NCBI GenBank assembly: GCA_026413225.1
Contig: CM048591.1
Location: 48,133,803-48,197,802, forward strand
Source: Otis tarda
Taxonomy: Eukaryota; Chordata; Aves; Otidiformes; Otididae
Direction of reading: 5' to 3'
DNA length: 64,000 bases
Positions within the stretch are counted from its first letter, which is position 1, and each line of letters opens with the position of its first letter. Below the pieces are notes generated by a model. That model saw only the letters and a list, made by a program, of their open reading frames with translations. It was not told the origin of the DNA and searched no databases. Position numbers and translations under genes: made by a program. Shown in pieces: positions 10,081 through 19,500 of this stretch.

Positions 10081-11110
10081 AACAAAAGATGGAACTTTTG
10101 GGATCCCTAAAGATGTACTTCTGTCTATTTTTTTTTAACTATTCAAGAGCTAATGTTTCTAGCGGGGTAATGATTGTAAATGCTTTAAGATCTATACATT
10201 GCAACGACACAGTATGACGTAATCATGCGAGCACATATCAAAATCCAGACAGCATAAAAGACCTAAACGAAGCATACATAGCATTGAATCTGGTTGCCAA
10301 GATAATACAGAGTTTTGGAAACTAAGTAAAATTATTGCTGCTTCAATCTTTGCACTTGATGTGGCAAGTGCCTAGGCGTTAGCTATGTTAAATAAATTGG
10401 GCTTTTGGCTTGCTAAGTAAACACATGCAATTATATCAGTACTATTAACACTGTTAATTGATATAGGTTCTATACGCTATACTATTTTACAAAACATAGC
10501 CGCTGTTAGCCTGCAGAGCACATATTTGACAGACCTTGTTGCATGTGCTGGCCACACATGCAGCAACGTCTGGTCAGGCCTTGTTGTATGCGCTGGCCAC
10601 GCATGCAGCAACACCTGGTCAGTACTCTTTCACTGAATCTGCGGAGGGTATAAACAGAGGTGGCTCGGAGTGGAGGAGGGAGGACGGACCCAGAGCACAC
10701 TTTATTTACAACAGGGGACGCCCTGAAGATGCTGCGCCTGCCTCCTTTCTCTGCTCTGACCTGGCTGATAAACATCCTCCTGCTCGGCGGTGTCTTTGGC
10801 GTAGTCGGGTTGGTAACAGAATAGATCAGTAGTAGATTTTTATTATCAGCACAAAATCATGGTTGTCAGGATTTTGATGGGTTTAGCTACATGAATATAT
10901 TTGACGGTAAAAAAAAAAAAACAAACAAAAAAAAAACCAAAAAACCCACCACGAAAGTTAGATTGATAGAAGCTTATTACAAATAGCTGTAAGATGTTTT
11001 ACTCATTCCTGCTTTTATATATGTATTTTAATTTGTATTTTGTGTGTATTGAAATATGTGCAAATTGTAATAGATAAAGCGTTGAAACAAGCCTCTTTTT
11101 GTAAACAAAC
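10081..11110 (+). other. Unassigned proviral interior, possibly env-derived
   Basis: No clear frame is recognisable. A short frame at 10,729-10,824 encodes a very hydrophobic 31-residue peptide (MLRLPPFSALTWLINILLLG...) that looks like a leader or membrane segment. Near 10,985-11,100 there is another hydrophobic stretch just before a polypurine run, the usual place of an env transmembrane tail. An A-rich patch occurs at 10,908-10,945. These are weak hints only, and all of it is fossil. Confidence 0.4.
10536..10622 (+). repeat. Two tandem ~43-bp units, each with an internal palindrome
   Basis: Two neighbouring units read ccttgttgcatgtgctggcc... and ccttgttgtatgcgctggcc..., each ending ...gcagcaacRYCTGGTCAG. 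Inside each, 'GCATGTG CTGGC CACATGC'-like arms can pair (the second unit has GCATGC near its end). They lie in a part of the proviral interior that I could not assign to any gene. Confidence 0.7.
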
Positions 11111-11480
11111 AAGGGGAGATGTAGGTCAGTGAAAACACACTGACCTTGGGAGGGGGATACATTCATAGTCTCTTGGAAAAAGCCATGGAATGAAAAGGGA
11201 ACTTTAAAATACAAAACATTGTTAATAAAATTTATGGCTCGTTTCAACAGAGGCCTGCAAAATTAGTCACTGGCTTTGTAGATAAGAAAGTTACTGAAGT
11301 TATTATATTTGTAGTAATAGAGAGTATAATAGAAAATTAATAGAAAATAGTGAGATTTACTTTTTTGATATATATAGATAAGGTATCATTAGTAATTTTA
11401 TTAGCTTGTGTAAGGCATAGCTAGGTGGTTGCTATCCTTAGCTAACTGTCATACTAGGCATTATACTAGGTATAATCATT
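11111..11480 (+). mobile_element. Internal polypurine tract and LTR-start-like segment of a second element
   Basis: AAGGGGAGA (11,111-11,119) is followed at once by TGTAGGTCAGTGAAAACACA, which is the arrangement seen at the start of a 3' LTR. The following 300 bases are AT-rich and unlike the 401-bp LTRs of this provirus. By about 11,480-11,520 the sequence has become integrase-like, so the segment cannot be a complete LTR. I read it as the U3 start of a different retroviral family joined into this element. A chance purine run remains possible. Confidence 0.45.
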
Positions 11481-11489
11481 CCGTGCTTG

Positions 11490-12240
11490 GTCACCTGTCT
11501 ATAAAAGTGACACGCCATACGACGTCAGTTCCGACTGCCCATCTCACACAGTTGGGCTGTAGTGGCAGCCTGTCCAGCATGTCAAGCAGCAAAGCCGAAC
11601 CAGGCCTTATACTACCCAGGCGTTAACCCCAGAGGTATGCTCCGAACCAGGTACGACAACTAGATATCACAGACTATGCGCTATTTGGCTGTTTCAAATA
11701 CATTCATGTTGCGATCGACACTTGCTCCCGAGCTCTCTTCATGTGTCCATTCACGACGTCCATAACACAAAATCCATCCTGCACCAGAGCTGGGCTTTTA
11801 TTTGCCTAGGATACCTCGGAAAATAAAGACTGACCGTGGGCCGTCACAGGTATCTCACCACTTTCTGCAGACGAGGGAAGTCCACCATACGTTTGGCATT
11901 CCTATGAACAGCATCAAGCAAGTGATTATAGAACACGCGCACACAAAACCCTGAAAGCACAGCTAATCTGCCTGAGAGAGGGGGAAAGAGGGGTTCGCCA
12001 GGAGTCTTGGTCAGTGAAGTACTTGTGGTACTGAATCACATGTCCTTTGCTGACCCTTAACCCGTTTCCCCTATCCAAAATCATTTTTCCTTATGTCAGC
12101 TGCTGTTTGGGGGCAAGGCACTCCCAGGGATCCGGTACCACCTGCCAGAAGACCCACGTTGGGAAGGTCCTGCTGATTTTCTAACATGGGGACAAGGGTA
12201 TGCTTGTATCTCCACAGGTGCAGGGACCCGATGGATCCCA
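11490..12240 (+). pseudogene. Integrase remnant (zinc-binding, core and C-terminal parts), copy 2, fossil
   Basis: Successive pieces match class II retroviral integrase in the normal order. A CPACQ zinc-binding end with GVNPRG lies near 11,565-11,630, the start of the catalytic core with FKYIHVAIDTCS near 11,690-11,730, and the C-terminal motif TWGQGYACISTG with RWIPA near 12,185-12,235. The C-terminal motif is a second version of the one at 9,747 and is clearly diverged from it. The region is broken in several places. Confidence 0.72.
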
Positions 12241-12757
12241 GCTGTGGCTGGAGGATCAGCAAGGTAACCGAGCAATGTGACATTCTCCAGCTCATCCTAG
12301 TGGGATTAATCCTGATTGTGAATCTTCCAGTGCCAGTGATAACGACTAATTTCTGGGAACGGTTCACAAACTACATCAACTTTACTCAGCACGCAACGAA
12401 GGACTGACACAAATGAAGTTGGCATTAGATTATGCCCTTGTGAGGCCTGGCATCGGTTGCAGTGACTTGGAGGGAGTCCTGGGTCTCCCACGCTACTGCT
12501 GTTTGGACTTCAGTGAAAATGCTTCCTTGGCCTCGGAGAAGACACGTGCGCATGCTGCCCAGTTAGTATTCAACATCAGGGCTCTAAAAGACTGGGGGTA
12601 GTTTTCGGACTTCTTCAGTTTACCTAGATGGCCAAGAACTATTGTGTCTATAGGTTTGACGATCCTAGTAGTTGCTTTGATAAGGCTTTGTTTGTTTCTG
12701 TTATTGTTACCTTTCTTGCATGCTATGATTGAGGGGTTACTAGGCAACTATTCGTAA
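12241..12757 (+). pseudogene. env transmembrane-subunit remnant, fossil
   Basis: This follows the integrase remnant. It contains a LALDYALV stretch with downstream cysteines including a CC pair, like the helical and disulfide region of class II retroviral transmembrane proteins. A long hydrophobic span (SIGLTILVVALIRLCLFLLL, near 12,648-12,715) is a good membrane anchor, followed by a short tail. The surface subunit expected between integrase and this part is missing. It is fossil sequence, and identification rests on order plus the hydrophobic anchor. Confidence 0.62.
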
Positions 12758-12818
12758 TCAATTAGGTTGTAGCGGCATCCGCCTCAGGGTACCAGCCATT
12801 AGACTAGAATGATTTAGC

Positions 12819-12832
12819 ATAGAGGGGGGAAT
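12819..12832 (+). other. Polypurine tract before the 3' LTR
   Basis: ATAGAGGGGGGAAT ends directly at the TG of the 3' LTR. This is the usual plus-strand primer position and supports the LTR boundary at 12,833. Confidence 0.85.
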
Positions 12833-13233
12833 TGTGGAGTAACGTTAGAAGGGATGCACGTACGCTGGAGGGGCGGTCCGTGGCGACTCACGCACTGGAC
12901 GCGGATGAATCCATGAGTGCAGGGGTCAGGTGTGTCCATGTACGTGGTGGACGCGGATAAGTCCAGGAGTGCAGGGGGCAGGTGCGTCCACGTACGTGGT
13001 AGGCACGGATAAGTCCATGAGTGTAGGGGTAGGTGCGTGGCAGGCATGGATGGGTCCATGGGTGCAGGGGGGCGGGTGCGTTCGCGTGCGCAGCGGGTGT
13101 ACGGGTATTTAACCCTTTGTTGCGCAGCATTAAATTGAAGGCTTGGCTTGACGGTATCCGTGTGATGCCCTGCTTTCCCCGGAGCGGGGCTCCGGTGCGT
13201 GCGGGGTAGGTTAGCTGGCAAGAGAAGCCTGCA
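12833..13233 (+). repeat. 3' LTR of the provirus
   Basis: 401 bp with the same ends, tandem array, TATTTAA and ATTAAA as the 5' LTR, and only two base differences from it. It is followed directly by CTTAT, the right target duplication. The near identity indicates a recent insertion, or sequence homogenisation between the two LTRs. Confidence 0.92.
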
Positions 13234-13324
13234 CTTATATTATCTCTCCCTATTCCCTTGGAGAGTCTGGGGAATGAGAGAGAGACTGTGTAGTCTTTGT
13301 CCTCAGTGGGGCTAAACTATGACA
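13234..13324 (+). mobile_element. ERVL-type avian LTR, right part
   Basis: This continues the LTR that starts at 6,955. It opens with the CTTAT copy made by the inner provirus (13,234-13,238), then a pyrimidine-rich stretch and an ending in CTAAACTATGACA. It is followed at once by GTTAT (13,325-13,329), which matches the five bases before 6,955. The rejoined LTR length before the second insertion would be about 947 bp. The matching ends show that both parts are one solo LTR. Confidence 0.87.
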
Positions 13325-13329
13325 GTTAT

Positions 13330-16324
13330 ATTATATTCAGTTCAGAACAACTAATGCCTTTACTAATTTTTCAGACTAATTTGTACAGAGGAATAGGAGT
13401 TTATCTATTCCTGTGTTCTCTATTTGCTGCATATAAATATGGGATAATTGCATGTAGAAGGCATGCTCATTTATACTTTGTAGAGAGGACCAAAACAGAC
13501 TTATACAACATTTTGCTCCCTGTCATGTGTTTTTTAGACATTTTATTTCCAAACACAGTAATTAAGATTTTCTGAACATTGATAATTTTCCTATATTCAT
13601 AATATAGACCGTTATACCTTGTATTTAGTAGATTTTATAATACTATTATCCCGTAAGGCCCTAGTGGTTTTCATTCACTTGACAGATACAGATCTTTTTA
13701 AAAACAGACCATTCCATTGAAAGAGGCTAAAGAAAAGCAACAAAGTATTCTCTTTTATGTAATAATAAGTGAAAACTCTGGAAGCCACTATTTTTGCTGT
13801 ATAGCTTCTCGGCCACAATGGAAAGGTCACAGCACTGACTGACTGTGTCATCACGGAGGCTGGCTGAAAGCAGCAAGCTTGCTGGATGCACAAGACTGAG
13901 GGGTAGAAACCAGACAGATGGTGAAAGCAGCAGCTGATGGTAAGTATGAGCAGAGATGTGCCAGCTCCAGTCAGCTTTGAGCTGCTCAGGTGGTGAAGGT
14001 GGAAACTGTGAGCAATGAAATGGCTTGCTATTTGTTTCTACACTCCAAATTCTTAAAGGATCACACCGAATGATTACCTGGTTTGTATATGCTGTTTTCT
14101 GTGGCAAATCACTACCACCTGGTTGGTCACTCAGGCCAACATATACGCAGTGCAATTCAGAATAAATGATGGTCCAAATAACTCTTTAAACCCTCTCAAG
14201 GTCTTCTGCACATGTAATAGAGACACATTAAAAGCCTCTGAGTGCTAAAGCCAGGGTTTTGGAGAATAACAGGCTTCTCTTCTGGCTTTTCTTTGAGATA
14301 ATGAGTGCCATTACAATCTAGTATTCATCTATATAGGAGGCTGTCCATGCTCCTTTCGTGAAACTTTGTTCCACATGGTTTTGCCAAGCCTTGGATTGAA
14401 ATTTTAGAGTCTGCAGAATTCTGGATTGAAAGGAGTGGCTTTTCCAAAGTAGAAGCCTTGCAGAGTTTGTCTTCATTTTTGGATAATTTCAGACTCAAAA
14501 TGTTGCTGCATTTCCCAAGAATAAGATGGGGAAGGTATATTTTTCCACAGAGAAATTATAATCAAAATCTTACCAGTGTAGAAAAGTCCATGATTTGGAG
14601 GAGAGATTTGCTACGTCGAAGTGAGGGCCCGCTTCGTGTCAGAGATGCATTTCATGAGGTCTCCTCTAATTTTTCCCCAGGCTTAGCCACATGGTGAAGA
14701 TTAGTTTATCTGATGAATTTTTGAAAGAATTGCTCTGGTTAGGCTCTGTCCTGAAGCTTCAAGGAGTGATTACTTATTATGAGTGCAAGGCATGGCTGGA
14801 GCAGGGAAGCCTTGTCTCTGCATGCTCTAAATGCTCCCTCTGCTGGTGCTGCCTTTGAGGAAGAGGAGGGATTTTCCTGACAGGGTAGGTGGAGCATGAA
14901 TCCTGGGAAAAGAGGAATGCAGGAGACAGCAGCAGTGGGAGCGGGTTGTGGAATCTGTTGCTCATAGTGGAAGAGAAGCAGGAGTCAGTGGAGGACGAGC
15001 TGAGGTTTAGCGTGTGGCTACACAATGGCAGGTGCACACTCCCCATTTGGGGCCTGAAACTCAAGAGATGAGTCTTCATAAGACTTCTAGAAAATGTGCT
15101 GTTAATTGTATTTTGCCCAAGGATCTGGGCAAAATACAATTGGCATTGGTTTAGGCAGCGATGTATCTGAAGATTATAAAACTTAACTGGAAAATTCTTG
15201 ATACTATCAAAAACCAGTCATCTTAAAAGTGAAAGATGGTTCCGTAAAGTCTGGAGAAGTTCAGTTAGGAAATGTCATGCACTGGTAGACTCTGTTACTT
15301 TGCAGCTTTTTGAAATGTAATACATGCCTAAACTGGCTTAGAAAACACCTTCAGAAACTGCTATGTAGGATTCTTCCATTGAATATTTGAAGGTAAGGAA
15401 ATGTCAGTGTATTGGAGATTCTTACCTAACTTTATTTTAACCTTTGGGGTTTTTTTTTTTCCTTTGTTCATTTCCCTGGGTAAAAAAGGATTTGCTTAAG
15501 TGATTGACTGTGATTGACCTCAGATGCACAGGACCTTGAATGTGCTTGTGTGCCTAACCTTGATAATAAGATTTCATAACTCTGGGGTGCTCTACATTTT
15601 ACTGAATGTCACACAAAACCACTGCTTCCTAAATGTTTTAAGACAATACGTTTTTTTTCCCTTTCTGTCTTCAGCATTAAAGCCCACAGTTGCCCATGAA
15701 ATGCTGGGCCCCAAGGCTGAGCTGCAGCTGGGGCTCCTAACTGGTCCAGCTTTCCCTATTCCTGTCCCGACATCTTGGTGCTCTGGCACCCTGCCAACAG
15801 TGTCTGAGAGTGGTGGTGCTCTTACCACATTCCAGCAACTTCATACAGATGTTGGTGTCAGCCCAAGTGGTGGTCAAAATTTTCTACAGGCTTTTGAGAT
15901 GGAGAAAAACTGTTCCGCAAGACTTCCCATGCAGTGGAATTGCTTAGGATAAAAGAAAAGTCATCAACATACATGGAAATTGAGATGTATTTCCTCTGGA
16001 TCCTCCATGGGTGATGAGAATGCTCGTAGATTCTTTGTACAAACACCTGTCAGGCTCCACATGCGCTAGTGCTCTCACATGAATGTGCATATCTGGGAGA
16101 ACAGGAAGGTGTGAGCAATTGGTGAGTCGAGTGTGCGAGTCCTGAACCCTTGGCTACACTCAGGGAGCACGTCAAGTTAAAATAAAGTAGGAAAGTGTTT
16201 GAAAATAAACAGGACATGAGCCAGCAATCAATAACTGCTTGAAACATAAACCAGCCATTAGGTCAGTTAGAATCAAAGTTCTTGGCTGATCTAATACATG
16301 TAACTGGTATTGAAATACGTAAAA
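13330..16324. other. Non-coding stretch with one hairpin
   Basis: AT-rich sequence with short chance frames only. The only structure I can point to is the 16-bp inverted repeat at 15,104-15,141, listed separately. No gene or repeat family is recognised. Confidence 0.55.
15104..15141. repeat. Perfect 16-bp inverted repeat, 6-nt loop
   Basis: AATTGTATTTTGCCCA (15,104-15,119) and TGGGCAAAATACAATT (15,126-15,141) are exact reverse complements, with AGGATC between them. Either strand could fold into a stable stem. There is no terminator context in an animal genome. It may be a small palindromic duplication or the tip of a larger decayed inverted-repeat element. Confidence 0.9.
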
Positions 16325-16500
16325 GGCTGCTGTAAAAACCAAGGGAACAGTCTGTCTTCCCTGTTCAGGACAGTGTAGCGCTGGAATGACTTACCTGGGG
16401 AGACTGTGGTATCTTCATCACTGGAGTTTTTACAGAACAAGTTGGACAAACAACAGTGAGGAATAGACTACGTGTATTTGGGACAGCAATGGGACAGAGG
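16325..16500 (+). mobile_element. Ancient CR1 LINE 3' remnant
   Basis: The sequence follows the end of old CR1 reverse-transcriptase ORFs: '...tggaatgacttacctggggagactgtgg.atcttcatcactggagtttttacagaacaagttggacaaacaacagtgaggaat.g'. This encodes the N(R/D)LPxETVxSSSLEVFxNKLDKQ-type tail. It is strongly diverged and truncated at both ends, so it is much older than the CR1 copies at 23.6, 40.8 and 52-55 kb. Confidence 0.78.
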
Positions 16501-19500
16501 GAGGGGAAGAATTGTGACATGACTTCATGAGCACATTTCCACCACTGTTTTTCTCTGGTACTGTGATATTGTCACTGTGCATTCTTGTTTGTCCTTCTCT
16601 TGCTACACTCCCAGCCTTGCCTTTGTGCAAAGTCTGCACAGCAGGGATGTTTATGCTGAGTGGGACCTTTGCATTTTACTGCAATAATGGGAGTAAAATT
16701 TGGGCAAGTGTCTTCTGAACACCAAAACCCTCTGAAATGTCAGTGAGCTGTTTGAAATAATTTCTGGAATATACTGCATATATGGCATGGCTTGTTCATA
16801 GGCAGAGTAATTCTGCCTCAAGTCAGCCTACAGAGAAAGCTTGAAGGGCACAGCCATTCTCAGTCTGTCCTAGTCTTGTTTTCTGGATCTGGTTGTTTGA
16901 AGGAAACCAAATGCAGGTCTTGTACCATCAACACAGTATAGAGATGTATGTGCATGTGCGTTTTAAGTTTTTATCCACTGTGCAGTGAAAAGTCAGAGAT
17001 CATATAGCAGCTGCCATGCCTACCTGTCAATAAGATACAGAAATAAGATACCCTTTTTGTCTTGCATGCAGACCCTTCATTTCTGATTTGCAATATACTG
17101 TCTGCAGTATAGGACACATTGCAGTGTTATACCTGTCACAAGCTGTAGAATGAAGCCCAAAGTGCTTCAGGCTCACTGAGCACTGAGCAACCCCATTTAT
17201 TGGAATCAGTGAGACTATTCACATTCTTAAATGTAAAAGTATTTCTTTTACTACTAAAAAAATAATAAACCTGTTTTATTTGAAAAGTAGATTTTTTTTT
17301 CCCCCATAGGTAATGTACTACAGACATTTTAATATAATTTATTAATTTCATCTACAGGGAAGACAAACTTACCTGCAGTTTGGCCACATTTCACTGAATG
17401 TTAAGATTATGAGAGCTGTTTTTACTGAAGCAATTTAGAGACTGAAAGTCAATTCTACAATAAAAAATTGGTTTGATATTCAAATTTCCAGAACCAGGCT
17501 CAGGTGTGTGTGCAAACTGCAGCCTTATAAATACATTTGCATTATTGACAGACAGTTTCTAAGTTCAGGGTTACTCTCTTTCATTTTGGTGTCTGATGTA
17601 AACTAAACCTAGGTTCACTGTCCTGAACTCTTTTTACTTTTGTCAGATGAGCGTGATATTGTCAGAAGCTGTAATGGAAGAAAAAGCACCCTAAACTTGG
17701 TAGACATCAAGCCAAAGTGAAGAATAACAAAACTGACTGTTATGGAGACCTTGGGCAGTTTAAGTGGTCTATGGAGGTCATTCAGTACCAGACACTCTCC
17801 ACCTCCTCCAAATGTATAACAAAAAAAAAAAAAAAGGTGCATCATCTCTCCTACTTAATGTTTCCTACATTAACTTGGAGCCTCTTCCAGCTCCCAGTGC
17901 AGTGGGAGATCAGCTGCCGTGGGAGATCCTGCTCAGATCAGCTGTGTTTAAAAACAGCATTGCATGGGGAGCCACAACTTCATGTAATTCACCCTTCTCC
18001 TCCCTACAACCCATGACCAACCTTGTATTTTTCCAATATTCAGCTGTTGTCAGTCTCTTTTTAATACAGCTGTGAGACTGTTTTAATATCCTGGAGACAG
18101 GATGAAGAACATCAGGTTCTTTGTAGGAACTGGTTAAGCTGTAAACAGGTTCCAGAGTTTCTTTCCCATCGCTATCCTGCTTCAGCAGGCAAGATGCCTC
18201 CAGCTCCTGCTGCTGAGCACCGACTCTGTGACGAGGATGACCTCCTCCCATGCAGCATTCCCTCCTTGCTTCCTACTCGCCCAGCTGAGGGGCCGAGCAA
18301 TAATAAATGCCCGAAAGGCCTTTTCTCCATGTGCTACATTTCACATGGCTTCTTTAAAATTTTCTGCTGTTGTTTTTTTTCTGTCCATTGAACATGTTTC
18401 TCTGATATAATTTGTGAGTGCTAAGTGGAAAAGACTCCTTACTTAGTTTACATGAGAAGGAAGTCATGACCAGCCATGGCAGATGTCATGCAACAATTTT
18501 TAGAGTGGGATTTTCCCTTTCCTCTGGTGACTGGAAGGTGAAATTAGTACCGTGGTGAAGAAGTGAGAGCCATCTCCACAGGGTGGCAGGCCCAAGAGGC
18601 ATGCTTTGGCAGGGGGACTGGTCCTAGTGGAGATGTGATGACCTAAATTCCTGATGGAGACTCCTGCACAATGGCATTCTCTTTCTTCAGATATGATGTG
18701 GCAAAACTAACCTTACTGAAAGACAAGCTGAGAAGCTGAGGGCTAGGAAACGGCATGTGAGATGACTCATTGTGAGTGAGGGTGTACTCTTTGTCTAGTT
18801 GACTTGGTCCTTGAAGTGCTGGAAGACCTAGGATTAGATTCATCCAGATGTCTATAGAGCCGCAGTCATGATGGCGATGATAGGCTGACATCCGCCAGTT
18901 TGGAAGTGCAGCTCCTGCAGAGGTGCATGGCTGATGCATGTCACTTGTGCTCTGCAATGTCAGAACTGGTGTGCCTTTTCCTCCTACCCTCATGCTGACT
19001 GCCCTCTAAAATTATCCTTGTTCCTCTGTATGCGCCTTCCTGTTTAAAATGACTTATGGTCTTGTCTCCTGTTTTAGACAAGGCAAGCCTAAGCAGTGGA
19101 GAGCAGCAGGCTTAGCTAACTGCTTGTGAAAAGTTGTCGTAATTCATGCCAGGGCCATGGAGGAAATTTCTAGACATCTCTATGAACTTTAGCCATTCAT
19201 TTACAGGTTTGATGACTGGCTGTTTGTCAGGAATGGTGAGGCTGTGCGCTTAGAAACACCAGTCCCCTGTCAGGGAACATAGCACCCCATCTTGCGTTTC
19301 TACTAGTGACAATGCCGGCCCTAACCAGCGCTTGCAGGCATCAGCAGTCTTGGCAGATGAGGGACATCCGCAGTGCAGAAATGCTTATCCTGGGGTACAG
19401 CTGTGTCATCATGAAGTGGGAATGTACAGTATACGCTTTCTACGAGCGTAGCTCTGAGCACAGAATGTGTATACCATCAACGGCACCTGCCCCTCCATGG

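Larger units (their letters stand above)
7816..13233 (+). mobile_element. Alpharetrovirus-like endogenous provirus, defective and mosaic
   Basis: A complete insertion unit. It has two 401-bp LTRs (7,816-8,216 and 12,833-13,233), both TG...CA, exact 5-bp target duplications CTTAT (7,811-7,815 and 13,234-13,238), a tRNA-Trp type primer site after the 5' LTR and a polypurine tract before the 3' LTR. The LTRs differ at two sites, so the insertion is young, probably of the order of one or two million years at usual bird rates (inference). The 4.6-kb interior is far shorter than a normal retroviral genome. It shows gag-, integrase- and env-like remnants but no recognisable capsid, nucleocapsid, protease or reverse transcriptase. 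It is broken many times over and cannot be functional. Two integrase C-terminal pieces and a second polypurine-like site inside suggest a mosaic of more than one parent. Confidence 0.9.

Noticed and set aside
11498-11508. TATA-like 'ctataaaagtg' as promoter of the LTR-like segment starting at 11,120
   Set aside because: Integrase-like coding (RRQFRLPIS..., CPACQ) is already readable around this site, so it lies in former pol sequence and not in a U3.
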